Assembly: GCF_902506095.1 (NCBI RefSeq) | Contig: NZ_LR733293.1 | Span: 3,547,138 to 3,611,137 of the forward strand | Direction of reading: 5' to 3' | Origin: Arthrobacter sp. 9AX | GTDB taxonomy: Bacteria; Actinomycetota; Actinomycetes; Actinomycetales; Micrococcaceae | DNA length: 64,000 bases | Part shown: one piece after another, positions 25,695 to 34,077 of the stretch | Numbering within the stretch: the stretch's first letter is position 1 | Layout of the letters: each line of letters opens with the position of its first letter | The notes under the pieces: generated by a model | What the model saw: the letters and a program-made list of their open reading frames with translations, nothing else | Told to the model about the DNA's origin: nothing | The model's database searches: none | Made by a program: the position numbers and the translations under genes

Positions 25695-26441
25695 TCAGGC
25701 GTCGAAATGGGTGGTGATCCCCTGCCTGGATGACAGGGCGTCCGTAATGTGCCCTGCGAGTTCCCGGAGCTTGACGTTGGCGTTGTTCGATGCCGTCCGC
25801 ATGATCTGGAAGGCCTCATCCTGGCCGCAGCTGTTCTGCGCCATCAGCACACCGGTGGCCACGTCGATGACCGTCCGGGATTGCATGGCCGCTGCCATGT
25901 CGTCGCGTGCCTGTTGGAGCCCGGTGATCCGCAGCGCCAGCCGCATAGCCCTGGAGGCGTGCACGGCGAAGGCCTCGGCACGCGCTGAATCGTCGCCGTC
26001 GAACGCCCGCGGCCGGAGCGAATACAGGCTCAGCATTACGCGGGCGCCGTCCTCCATCTGCAGCGGAACGGCCAGGATGGAGTGGATACCCTGCCTGGCG
26101 GCTGCACTTATATATCGAGGCCAACGGCGCTCCAGGGCCACGTCCGGCACCACCACGCACTGCCTGTTCTCGATCGCCGAAAGGCTTGGCCCATCGTTGA
26201 ATGCGTTCTGCACCTCATCCAACAACCTGGCGCGGGAATCGCTGCCGGCAACCGCGGCGCCCTTCTTTGGGCGGTGCAACGTCAGCCCGCAGAAGACCGG
26301 CAGCCCGGGCGCGGATAACGTGGCGGCAGCCGACACCGCAAGTTTTCCCATGAAGGTGTCCGTGTCCGGGCTCTCCACGAGGAGGTCCTGGAAGTAGCCG
26401 TCGAGGTAATCGAATCCCATCAGGGTGGTTTGCTGGACCAT
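25695..26441 (-). CDS. GAF-ANTAR transcription antitermination regulator
   Basis: A 248-residue cytosolic regulator. A GAF sensor domain (about 10-160: SAIENRQCVVVPDVALERRWP, then SILAVPLQMEDGARVML) is followed by an ANTAR RNA-binding domain (about 175-235: MQSRTVIDVATGVLMAQ, then AFQIMRTASNNANVKLRELA). ANTAR proteins relieve termination in target leaders. The frame is open from 26537, but the ATG at 26441 has GGAG upstream and starts near the domain. It has no obvious target next to it. Confidence 0.87.
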   Translation of the reverse strand: MVQQTTLMGFDYLDGYFQDLLVESPDTDTFMGKLAVSAAATLSAPGLPVFCGLTLHRPKKGAAVAGSDSRARLLDEVQNAFNDGPSLSAIENRQCVVVPDVALERRWPRYISAAARQGIHSILAVPLQMEDGARVMLSLYSLRPRAFDGDDSARAEAFAVHASRAMRLALRITGLQQARDDMAAAMQSRTVIDVATGVLMAQNSCGQDEAFQIMRTASNNANVKLRELAGHITDALSSRQGITTHFDA

Positions 26442-26852
26442 GGCAGTTACTCCAAACTGGGCGTAGGTGCCCTGCGCTGGAGGCAGGCGGGCGCCAGTCC
26501 GCCACTGCCTAACGGTATCCATCACAGTACATCCCATTCCGCGGTTTTCCAGGCTGCTCCGGGACTGGTTCCAGACCCTTCCTTGCGGATCTTTTCCGCG
26601 CTACTGTGGCAACACAACCCACTGGCAGTCTGCCCTGGGTTATCGGGCTCATACAGTTGGGCCTCTGGAGTATCTTCCGGAGGAGCGCGCGGTGTGTATC
26701 ACTGAACGAAACACTCCAGGGGGGCGGCGCAGCGCCGCACCGTGCTCCACCCCGCCCCCGGTCACCCTCTTCCTGCCGGTTCCTCAACAAATGGAGTCGC
26801 AGGTGGATTCCCGCGACGTCCAGCACTCCATCGGGCAAAGGACGCAACGCTC
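26442..26852. other. Intergenic region, no gene seen
   Basis: This 411-bp divergent spacer between the GAF-ANTAR and cytochrome oxidase genes holds no frame that I can support. It should contain both promoters. I see no clear operator. Confidence 0.45.
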
Positions 26853-28607
26853 ATGACCACCACCGGCCACAAAATGGGAGCGACCCCGGCAACCGCGGCA
26901 CCTTCGGTGGCTAAGCGGAGCAAGGGACGCATCGTGGTCAACTGGCTCACCACCACCGACCACAAGACCATCGGGTATTTGTACCTGATTACGTCGTTTA
27001 TATTCTTCTGCCTTGGCGGCGTGATGGCCCTGCTGATCCGGGCCGAGCTGTTCGAGCCAGGCATGCAGGTACTGCAGACCAAGGAGCAGTACAACCAGCT
27101 GTTCACGATGCACGGCATCATCATGCTGCTGATGTTCGCCACCCCGCTCTTCGCCGGCTTCGCCAACGTCATCATGCCGCTGCAGATCGGCGCCCCTGAC
27201 GTGGCGTTCCCCCGGCTCAATGCGCTGGCATACTGGTTCTTCCTGTTTGGCTCCACCATTGCGGTGTCCGGTTTCATCACCCCGCAGGGTGCGGCGTCAT
27301 TCGGCTGGTTCGCGTACGCGCCGTTGTCCGACACCACGTTCAGCCCCGGGATCGGTGGCGACCTGTGGGTATTCGGCCTGGCATTGTCCGGTTTCGGCAC
27401 CATCCTGGGTGCGGTCAACTTCATCACCACCATCATCTGCATGCGCGCCCCCGGCCTGACCATGTGGCGGATGCCGATCTTCACCTGGAACACCCTGGTC
27501 ACGGCCATCCTGGTGATCATGGCGTTCCCGCCGCTGGCCGCCGCCCTGTTCGCGTTGGGCGCCGACCGCCGCTTCGGAGCCCACATTTACGATCCCGAAA
27601 ACGGCGGTGCCGTCCTGTGGCAGCACCTGTTCTGGTTCTTCGGCCACCCCGAGGTGTACATCATCGCGCTGCCGTTCTTTGGCATCGTCTCGGAGATCTT
27701 CCCGGTCTTCAGCCGCAAGCCGATCTTCGGCTACAAAGGCCTGGTCTACGCCACGATCGCCATTGCCGCCCTGTCCATGACGGTCTGGGCACACCACATG
27801 TACGTCACCGGCGCCGTGCTGCTGCCGTTCTTCGCCTTCATGACCATGCTGATCGCGGTCCCGACGGGTGTGAAGTTCTTCAACTGGATCGGCACCATGT
27901 GGGGCGGTTCGTTGACGTTCGAGACGCCCATGCTGTGGAGCATCGGCTTTATGATCACGTTCCTCTTCGGCGGCCTCACCGGCATCATCCTGGCTTCCCC
28001 GCCGCTGGACTTCCACGTCTCCGACTCCTACTTCGTGGTGGCACACTTCCACTACGTGGTGTTCGGCACCGTGGTGTTCGCGATGTTCGCAGGCTTCTAC
28101 TTCTGGTGGCCCAAGTTCACCGGCCTCATGCTCAACGAGCGCCTGGGCAAGATCCACTTCTGGATGCTCCTGCTGGGTTTCCACGGGACCTTCCTGATCC
28201 AGCACTGGCTCGGCGTTGAGGGCATGCCCCGCCGCTACGCGGACTACCTGGTCGAGGACAACTTCACCTGGATGAACCAGTTCTCCACCATCAGTTCCTT
28301 CCTGCTGGGAGCCTCGCTGATCCCGTTCTTCTGGAACGTCTACATCACCTGGCGCGCCAGGAAGAGAGTGACCGTGGACGATCCGTGGGGCTTCGGCGCA
28401 TCGCTTGAGTGGGCCACGTCCTGCCCGCCGCCGCGGCACAACTTCACCTCGCTCCCCCGGATCCGTTCCGAGCGGCCGGCGCTGGATCTGCACCACCCTG
28501 AGCTGAGTGTCCGCACGCACGAAACCTCGCACAGCCCGGCCGCGGACGTCCTGGGTGCCGCGGACATCGGCGAGCGCGACGTCAAGAGCCCGGACCCCAA
28601 CCAGTGA
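26853..28607 (+). CDS. ctaD: Cytochrome c oxidase subunit I
   Basis: A 584-residue, 12-helix catalytic subunit of the aa3-type oxidase, which reduces O2 and pumps protons. Visible family blocks include the heme-a ligand region TMHGIIMLLMF, the CuB histidine and cross-linked Tyr block WFFGHPEVYIIALP, the HHMY pair and the heme ligands in VVAHFHYVVFG. The frame opens upstream, but the ATG at 26853 (MTTTGHKMG) fits the family N-terminus. No subunit II, III or assembly gene is adjacent, so this is probably an extra or dispersed copy. Confidence 0.95.
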   Translation: MTTTGHKMGATPATAAPSVAKRSKGRIVVNWLTTTDHKTIGYLYLITSFIFFCLGGVMALLIRAELFEPGMQVLQTKEQYNQLFTMHGIIMLLMFATPLFAGFANVIMPLQIGAPDVAFPRLNALAYWFFLFGSTIAVSGFITPQGAASFGWFAYAPLSDTTFSPGIGGDLWVFGLALSGFGTILGAVNFITTIICMRAPGLTMWRMPIFTWNTLVTAILVIMAFPPLAAALFALGADRRFGAHIYDPENGGAVLWQHLFWFFGHPEVYIIALPFFGIVSEIFPVFSRKPIFGYKGLVYATIAIAALSMTVWAHHMYVTGAVLLPFFAFMTMLIAVPTGVKFFNWIGTMWGGSLTFETPMLWSIGFMITFLFGGLTGIILASPPLDFHVSDSYFVVAHFHYVVFGTVVFAMFAGFYFWWPKFTGLMLNERLGKIHFWMLLLGFHGTFLIQHWLGVEGMPRRYADYLVEDNFTWMNQFSTISSFLLGASLIPFFWNVYITWRARKRVTVDDPWGFGASLEWATSCPPPRHNFTSLPRIRSERPALDLHHPELSVRTHETSHSPAADVLGAADIGERDVKSPDPNQ

Positions 28608-28637
28608 GCACCCTGCGCGACCGCCCCTCCGGCAATT

Positions 28638-28739
28638 TCGACGCGCACCTGCAACTTCGACGCGGCAAAACGCTGGCGCACCCGCGATTTAGGGTGCGCC
28701 AGCGCTTTTGCGTGTCGATTACGGTTATGCGCGTCGCCA
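28638..28739 (+). repeat. 102-bp hairpin repeat, copy A
   Basis: It begins TCGACGCGCACCTGCAACTT and ends GCGCGTCGCCA. Inside, CGCTGGCGCACCC pairs with GGGTGCGCCAGCG around an 8-nt loop, with further CGACGCG/CGTGTCG pairing outside. It is nearly identical to copy B at 29850. It starts 31 bp after the ctaD stop and may also end transcription. Confidence 0.85.
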
Positions 28740-28791
28740 CCGGCTCTGCGCGGCCGGCCCATGCCCTTGGAGGACGAGCCGGTGGCAGCGC

Positions 28792-29742
28792 TCAGGCCTT
28801 GGCTTCCTGCGGGTTGTCGGCTTCCTTCAGCTCGATTTCTGCCGTGGCCTGGATGAGTGCGAGCAGCTCCGGGTCCAGCCCGGGGGCGAACTCTTCCTTG
28901 CGCTCCGGAGACATGCCCAAGGGGACGCCGGTGGGCATCACTTCCGTGCTCAGTTCAGTGCCATCATTCGACGGCGATGCGCCCCTGTATAGCTTTCCCG
29001 CCTGGCTGAGGTTGTCGGCGCTGAAGGTGTACTGGACGCTTTGCAGGCCCAGGTCGAGCAGCTTCTTGACCTCGGGGAACTGCTCTGCGTTGGTCTTGGG
29101 GATGGGCAGGACCTTGCCCCAGTTCACTCCGAGGCTTTCCAATGCCTTGGCAAAGGCATTCTCGTGCGCCTGGTCCCGCACGATCAGGTAGGCAATGGTG
29201 GACCGGGCCGTCTTGTTCTCCGTCATTTCGTAGATGCGGCACTTCTGCAGGCGGCCCGTGGATTCGAGCATCAGGTTGTACAGCAGGTCAAGGACCAGGT
29301 TTCCGCTGTTGTAAACGTAGGATCCGCTCCAGGGGTTGCCCGCTGCGTCCACCGGCAGTGCACCCTGTGCGCCCACGAGGTAGTGGTGGATGTTGCTGGT
29401 GTCGAGGGCGATTTTCAGTGGAGTGGCACCCTTTGCACCGGGCTCATCCACGGGGTCGTTTTTCTTTCCCTGATACCGGGGGGATCCGTCCAGGAGCTGT
29501 GAAATCGTGGTCCCGATGAGCTCGACGTGGCTGATTTCTTCCGTTCCCACACCCTGGAGCAAGTCCTTGTAGGGCTTGGAGGCGGGGTCCCCGCGGAAGT
29601 TGATGCTCTGGAACAGGTACTGCATCATGGTGCGCATTTCGCCGAACTGACCGCCCAAGCCTTCCTGCAGGGCATTCGCTGCTGCCGGATCGGGCTCATC
29701 GGCAGCAATTTCGTTGATCAGAAGCTCGGTATGCAGGTACAT
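28792..29742 (-). CDS. Manganese catalase
   Basis: A 316-residue non-haem catalase that dismutates H2O2 at a di-Mn site. Likely ligands include Glu35 (GQFGEMRTM), Glu69/His72 (GTEEISHVE), a glutamate in LYNLMLESTGR and the histidine/glutamate of DQAHENAF. The frame opens at 29766, but the ATG at 29742 (MYLHTELLINEI) has AGGAG and is the usual family start. It stands alone between two copies of a 102-bp hairpin repeat. Confidence 0.93.
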   Translation of the reverse strand: MYLHTELLINEIAADEPDPAAANALQEGLGGQFGEMRTMMQYLFQSINFRGDPASKPYKDLLQGVGTEEISHVELIGTTISQLLDGSPRYQGKKNDPVDEPGAKGATPLKIALDTSNIHHYLVGAQGALPVDAAGNPWSGSYVYNSGNLVLDLLYNLMLESTGRLQKCRIYEMTENKTARSTIAYLIVRDQAHENAFAKALESLGVNWGKVLPIPKTNAEQFPEVKKLLDLGLQSVQYTFSADNLSQAGKLYRGASPSNDGTELSTEVMPTGVPLGMSPERKEEFAPGLDPELLALIQATAEIELKEADNPQEAKA

Positions 29743-29776
29743 GGTGATGCTCTCCTTGTCATCCAACGGCAGCCGA

Positions 29777-29797
29777 GTTAATCAGCATGCTTACTAT
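29777..29797. promoter_or_regulatory. AGCATGCTTACTAT element upstream of Mn-catalase
   Basis: AATCAGCATGCTTACTAT lies about 40 bp upstream of the catalase start. It is close to the elements before the genes at 25323, 46709 and 47575. It might be a stress promoter or operator; no further evidence is available. Confidence 0.4.
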
Positions 29798-29849
29798 CTT
29801 GCATGAGTCGCCGTGGTTTGACCAGACGTTTGGCTATCCCGGCGCAAAT

Positions 29850-29951
29850 TCGACGCGCACCTGCAACTTCGACGCGGCAAAACGCTGGCGCACCCGCGAT
29901 TTCGGGTGCGCCAGCGATTTTTCGCGTCGATTCTGCTTCTGCGCGTCGCCA
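29850..29951 (+). repeat. 102-bp hairpin repeat, copy B
   Basis: It matches copy A (28638-28739) over its full length in the same orientation, with changes mainly in the loop and outer arms. The inner stem CGCTGGCGCACCC/GGGTGCGCCAGCG and the outer CGACGCG/CGCGTCG are intact. Copies A and B flank the Mn-catalase gene. Confidence 0.85.
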
Positions 29952-30120
29952 GCGAGTCCCTCCTTGCCGCCGCCCGCCATCGTGATCCCTGTGGCCTGGA
30001 CATGCCCCTTCCTGAACCTCCGCGACTGGTCACAGAAAAAACACCCCGTTGAAACATTTCAGCAACCTCGGCGGGGCAAGCTGTGAAGACGGGGATACAA
30101 CCAGCAGGAGGCACCGCATT

Positions 30121-30369
30121 ATGGAGGCACAAGGAGTACGTACTGGTCAGCTTCGCATCGGCGACCAGATCGAGGCGTGGCACAATGGCAAGCTGTTCCA
30201 CTCGGGGCGCGTGACCGACGTCGTACCGGCGCTGGAACTGTTCTGGATCCTGGACGCGAGGACGGGCGCGCGGAAGCTGCTGGATCCGGAGGCACTGGAG
30301 ATCCGCCACACCGAGGCACCGGCCGTCCCTTCGGACAAGACGCAGGACCAGCGGCTGGCCACCGCCTGA
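30121..30369 (+). CDS. Small hypothetical protein
   Basis: An 82-residue protein with RTGQLRIGDQIEAWHNGKLFHSGRV-type sequence (quoted in parts: RIGDQIEAWHNGKLFH, then LELFWILDARTGARKLLD). The pattern suggests a small beta-barrel that I cannot name. The ATG at 30121 has AGGAGG at 30106. A 14-bp perfect stem terminator follows, so it is monocistronic. Confidence 0.7.
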   Translation: MEAQGVRTGQLRIGDQIEAWHNGKLFHSGRVTDVVPALELFWILDARTGARKLLDPEALEIRHTEAPAVPSDKTQDQRLATA

Positions 30370-30399
30370 AAGCATCCCGCCCTTCGGAGCCCTACTACG

Positions 30400-30438
30400 G
30401 ATAACGGGACCTCACGCCTCGCCGGAGGTCCCGTTATC
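30400..30438 (+). terminator. Strong 14-bp hairpin
   Basis: GATAACGGGACCTC (30400-30413) pairs perfectly with GAGGTCCCGTTATC (30425-30438) around an 11-nt loop, 31 bp after the stop of the small gene at 30121. Confidence 0.7.
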
Positions 30439-30537
30439 TGTCCAAAAGCTCCCTGAGGGCAGTGCATAGAATGAAGCCAATGCGGCACCACCGCGGCAGT
30501 CCGGGCGCCACATGCCCGCAACCCGAAGGAGCACTCC

Positions 30538-30798
30538 GTGATTGGATTCATCATTGCCGGCCTGATCATCGGCGCACTGGCCCGGCTCATCAAGCCGGGC
30601 AAGCAGAACCTGGGACTGCTCGCCACGCTGCTGCTGGGCCTTGCCGGCTCGGTGATCGGCGGGGTGGTGGCTTCGCTGCTGGGCACGGGAGACATCTTCG
30701 AGCTGAACTTCCTGGGCTTCGTGGTGGCCGTCATCGCGTCCGTGCTCCTGGTGGGCACCGCAGAGGCGATCGCGGGACGCCGCTCCGTGCGCCGCTGA
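30538..30798 (+). CDS. GlsB/YeaQ/YmgE-family stress membrane protein
   Basis: An 86-residue membrane protein with three helices and the family pattern IGFIIAGLIIGALARLIKPG, then LGLAGSVIGGVVASLLG and GFVVAVIASVLLV. The family is induced by envelope or general stress; the molecular role is unknown. The GTG start at 30538 follows AAGGAG at 30526. Confidence 0.9.
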   Translation: MIGFIIAGLIIGALARLIKPGKQNLGLLATLLLGLAGSVIGGVVASLLGTGDIFELNFLGFVVAVIASVLLVGTAEAIAGRRSVRR

Positions 30799-30826
30799 CT
30801 CAAGCCCCCTCAACGAGGATTTGGGG

Positions 30827-32167
30827 TCAGGGGCGCTCCTGGTACACGTCCGGGATGCCGTCGTGGTCGGTGTCCAGTTTTTCGGCAACTTCGGCTGCGC
30901 GGTACTGCCGGTTCCTGGTCCGCAGCACGGCCGTGGCCAGCAGCGCCGCAAGCAGGGATGCGGTGAGAATGCCCACCTTGGCGTGGTCGTCATGCAGGCT
31001 TCCCTGGCCGAAACTGAGCTCGGCCACCAGCAGGGACACCGTGAATCCGATACCTGCCAACAGCGCCACACCGAATACGTCTATCCACTTAAAGGACTCG
31101 TCCAGCCGCGCCCTGCTGGTTTTTGTCAGGAGCCAGGCGGTGCCCATGATGCCCACCGGCTTCCCGAGCACCAGCGCAAGGATGACGCCCAGGGCCACCG
31201 GACCGGAAAGCGCTGAGCCGAGCCCATTCCAGCCGCCCACGGCCACGCCTGCGGAGAAGAACGCGAAGATGGGAACGGCGATCCCGGCGGAAATCGGCCG
31301 GAACCGGTGTTCAAAGATTTCGGCCAAACCCGGTCCGGCGTCCGGGCCCCCGGCGGCCTGCGACCGGAGCACCGGGACGGCGAAGCCAAGCAGGACTCCG
31401 GCCACCGTGGCGTGGATTCCGGACGCGTGGACCAGCGCCCACGTCACCACGCCGAGCGGCAGCAGGATCAGCCACGCAGCCGCCGTATGCCGGCCGAAGA
31501 AATAGCGGAATTTCTGCGCCAGGAACGTGTAGGCCGCCAGTGGGATGAGGGCCAGGAGCAGCGGCATGGCCTGGAGGTCGCCCGAGTAGAAGAACGCGAT
31601 GATGGTGATGGCAATGAGGTCGTCCACCACGGCGAGGGTGAGCAGGAAGATCCGCAGTGCGCTGGGCAGGTGCGAGCCGATGATGGCCAGTACCGCCACC
31701 GCAAAGGCGATATCCGTGGCAGTCGGGATGGCCCATCCGCGCAGGGTTTCCGGGCTGGCGAGGTTGACCAGCGCATAGATGACCGCCGGCGCCAATACCC
31801 CGCCGAAAGCGGCAGCCACCGGAACAACCGACTTGTTGAACTGGCGGAGGTCCCCGGCCACGAATTCGCGCTTGAGCTCCAGGCCCACCAGGAAAAAGAA
31901 AATGGCCAGCAACCCATCGGCCGCCCAGGCGCCGAGGCTCAGTTCAAGGTGCCAGGGCGCGTACCCCACTTTGAAGTCCCGCAAGGCGAAGTAACTGTCC
32001 GACGCCGGGGAGTTGGCCCATACCAGCGCGATCACCGCAGCGGCGACGAGAAGCGCTCCGCCCACGGTTTCCTTGCGAAGGATCTCCCCGATCCGCAACG
32101 TTTCGGCGTAGCTTCCGCGCCCGAAAATGATGGACCGGACGGGGCTGTGCGGGGGCTTGGGATTCAT
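30827..32167 (-). CDS. nhaA: Na+/H+ antiporter NhaA
   Basis: A 446-residue, roughly 12-helix antiporter for pH and sodium balance. The ion-binding pair is present in LLTLAVVDDLIAI, and typical blocks include FFFLVGLELKREFV, AIPTATDIAFAVAVLA and LLAGIGFTVSLLVAELSF. The frame opens at 32230, but the ATG at 32167 has AAGGAC. The last residues (KLDTDHDGIPDVYQERP) form a DxDxDG calcium-loop-like tail that standard NhaA lacks. Confidence 0.94.
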   Translation of the reverse strand: MNPKPPHSPVRSIIFGRGSYAETLRIGEILRKETVGGALLVAAAVIALVWANSPASDSYFALRDFKVGYAPWHLELSLGAWAADGLLAIFFFLVGLELKREFVAGDLRQFNKSVVPVAAAFGGVLAPAVIYALVNLASPETLRGWAIPTATDIAFAVAVLAIIGSHLPSALRIFLLTLAVVDDLIAITIIAFFYSGDLQAMPLLLALIPLAAYTFLAQKFRYFFGRHTAAAWLILLPLGVVTWALVHASGIHATVAGVLLGFAVPVLRSQAAGGPDAGPGLAEIFEHRFRPISAGIAVPIFAFFSAGVAVGGWNGLGSALSGPVALGVILALVLGKPVGIMGTAWLLTKTSRARLDESFKWIDVFGVALLAGIGFTVSLLVAELSFGQGSLHDDHAKVGILTASLLAALLATAVLRTRNRQYRAAEVAEKLDTDHDGIPDVYQERP

Positions 32168-32353
32168 GCGGTGTCCTTTTAGGTCGGCTCGACAAAACCA
32201 TGCCGACCAGACTTCCCGGCGCACCTTCAAGCAATGCTACAGGGCCGGGGAGCACTCCGGCCGCAGCGGCCTCCCGCCGCACGCGAACCCGCTCCGGCCT
32301 CAGGAACACGCACACCCCGGCCGGAGCAACACGCACGCCCCCAAGACCCGTTT

Positions 32354-32698
32354 GTGGCCCGGTTCACGAATTCCGGCCACCGTTGGGGTCTTGGGGCTTC
32401 AACGGCGGCCGGGCTTCTGTTCCTGCTGGCCCTGGGCGGCTGCGCGGCCGGACCGGCAACGTCCGACGCCGGCAGCGCACCGCCGGGTTCCTCCGTCAGT
32501 GTCCTGCGGGCCGACGGCAGCACAGCCGTCTTCAGCGTGGAACGCGGAGCCCGGTACAGCAAGGACAGCTTTCCCACGCTGGAGGTCTACGGAAACACGG
32601 CCGGTTCCGAACTGCGGCTCGTCACCTGCGACGGCTACGACGCCTCCACCGGGCTCTTCGCTGACAACTACGTGATCTACGCGAAGCCCAAAACCTGA
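32354..32698 (+). CDS. Truncated class F sortase-like lipoprotein
   Basis: A 114-residue product from the GTG at 32354. It has a lipoprotein-like signal (LLFLLALGGC) joined to the C-terminal half of a class F sortase: VFSVERGARYSKDSFPTLEV, then SELRLVTCDGYDASTG and DNYVIYA. The catalytic Cys is about residue 92, but the upstream half with the catalytic His is missing and no clear catalytic Arg follows. Class F sortases are usually about twice this length, so this copy is probably inactive after an internal deletion. Confidence 0.65.
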   Translation: MARFTNSGHRWGLGASTAAGLLFLLALGGCAAGPATSDAGSAPPGSSVSVLRADGSTAVFSVERGARYSKDSFPTLEVYGNTAGSELRLVTCDGYDASTGLFADNYVIYAKPKT

Positions 32699-32786
32699 CC
32701 GCGAAGCGCGAAAAGTGACCGCGAGATGTCTCGCACAACCGAACAAACGGCCGCATCCCTGACGGGGCGGCCAGGACGGACGAGTC

Positions 32787-33123
32787 ATGAACAACCGCAC
32801 CCCGGCTGCTGGCCGCTTTGGCACTCTCGTCACTGCTGCTCAGTGGCTGCGCTGGAACCGCAGGGTCCGTGGGAGCGCCGCCCGCACCGCCGTCGGACGC
32901 TGCCACTTCCCTGCCGGCCACGCACACCGGCTGAGTCGCCAACCTGGGCTTCCCGGCGTTCGAAACAGCGGACGGATCGGCCGTGTTCCAGAAGGACAAC
33001 TTCGTGCTGCAGGTGGACGCCTCAGGCCTGCCCGCCACCCTGGGCCCGGACGATGTCACCCGGAACGCGCTGGCCTACCAGCTCTCCACCACCATCCTGG
33101 CGTGCTGGGTGGAGCACCACTGA
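32787..33123 (+). pseudogene. Decayed lipoprotein gene
   Basis: The ATG at 32787 gives MNNRT, and removing one C from the CCCC run at about 32800 restores a perfect lipoprotein signal (RLLAALALSSLLLSGC). The same frame is then cut by a TGA at about 32930 and continues as VANLGFPAFETADGSAVFQ to a second stop at 33121. Two lesions in one frame argue for a pseudogene. The family is not recognised. It follows the broken sortase on the same strand. Confidence 0.6.
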
Positions 33124-33129
33124 GAAGGC

Positions 33130-33804
33130 CTAGCCCACTTTGCGCCGGGCGCTCACGGGCGTCCTGCTGTCATGGGCAATCGCCTTGACGGCGGCGTTGA
33201 GGTAACCTCCCGCCGACGGGCTGTTCGCCAGCTGCACGAGCTCGGCCGCCACCACCACCAGCTTGACGTTGCGGTGGCTGCTGGTGCTGACCAGGACCTG
33301 GAAGGCGTCGTCCGATCCCAGGTTCAGCTGGCCCATCAGGATGCCCCGGGCCTGGTCGATGACGCTCCGGGTGGAGGTGGCACCGGCCACTGCGTCACGG
33401 GCTGTGGCCTCGGTTTCGCGCTGAAGCGTGGAGGTGAGGTCGATCACCACGCCTTCCAACGCGGTGACCTTGCCGGCATCGTCCGCGATGGCTTCACCGG
33501 ACGTCAGCACCCGCCGCGTGCGCCCGTGGGAGTCGATGATCCGGTGGTACATGCAGTAGTAGCCTCCGGTTTTGACCACCTGCGCCACGATTTCCTCGCA
33601 GCGGGGCCGGTCCTCCGGGTGCTTGTGCGAGAACAGGAGCTCCACCGTGGGCACCACCTCGCCGCGCTGATAGCCATGCAACTGGAACATGCCGTCCGAC
33701 CACCGGACTTTCCACCCGTCCAGGTCCACATGGTATGTGCCCGCAACGCACTGATTGTCGCCTAATGCGCTTGAGTACGTGTAGGGCCTGCTCAGCTCAC
33801 CCAC
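33130..33804 (-). CDS. PAS-ANTAR regulator
   Basis: A 224-residue regulator. A PAS domain (about 20-120: YHVDLDGWKVRWSDGMFQLH, then HKHPEDRPRCEEIV) precedes an ANTAR RNA-binding domain (about 148-205: STRSVIDQARGILMGQ, then AFQVLVSTSSHRNVKL). I chose the GTG at 33804 because GGAGGTGG precedes it; the open frame extends to 34203 across the copper-type operator, which is unlikely to be coding. It is the second ANTAR protein in the window. Confidence 0.85.
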   Translation of the reverse strand: MGELSRPYTYSSALGDNQCVAGTYHVDLDGWKVRWSDGMFQLHGYQRGEVVPTVELLFSHKHPEDRPRCEEIVAQVVKTGGYYCMYHRIIDSHGRTRRVLTSGEAIADDAGKVTALEGVVIDLTSTLQRETEATARDAVAGATSTRSVIDQARGILMGQLNLGSDDAFQVLVSTSSHRNVKLVVVAAELVQLANSPSAGGYLNAAVKAIAHDSRTPVSARRKVG

Positions 33805-33934
33805 AGAGCCACCTCCGGTCCAAATTACCCAGCCGCCCAGCACGGGCAGGCGCCATTGCCTCTTAAGTAGGTTAAGTATGGCTGTGAACACGCGCAGTTG
33901 ATAGGCCCAGGGCCTCATCCGGGTAGTTGAGGAA

Positions 33935-33973
33935 CCTTGACTCTTATACCCCATAGGGGTATATGAGTCAAGG
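33935..33973. promoter_or_regulatory. Symmetric CsoR-like operator and bidirectional promoter
   Basis: An 18-bp arm (CCTTGACTC, T/A, TATACCCC) is repeated inverted around ATA, with 17 of 18 positions matching. The TATACCCC/GGGGTATA core resembles copper-responsive CsoR sites. On each strand TTGACT lies 17 bp from TATATG or TATAAG, a near-consensus -35/-10 pair. It is the most promoter-like palindrome in the window and lies between the PAS-ANTAR gene and the truncated DUF305 gene. Confidence 0.75.
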
Positions 33974-34077
33974 GTCGGCAGTGAAGTGGTACGTCCCGGT
34001 CCATCAGGATCAAGGACGCCCAGGCGCCGGAAATCAAGACGACGACCAGGTGGCTCAAAAGCTGGAATGTCCCCACG

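Larger units (their letters stand above)
29743..30120. other. Intergenic region with stress-type element and hairpin repeat
   Basis: This 378-bp divergent spacer has no supported gene. It contains TAATCAGCATGCTTACTAT near 29779-29797, repeat copy B at 29850-29951, and an AGGAGG ribosome site at 30106 for the next gene. Confidence 0.6.

Noticed and set aside
26442..26852. Open frames between the GAF-ANTAR and ctaD genes
   Set aside because: None has a ribosome site or recognisable protein sequence.
28608..28791. Small frames within hairpin repeat copy A
   Set aside because: They are translations of the repeat with no start signal.
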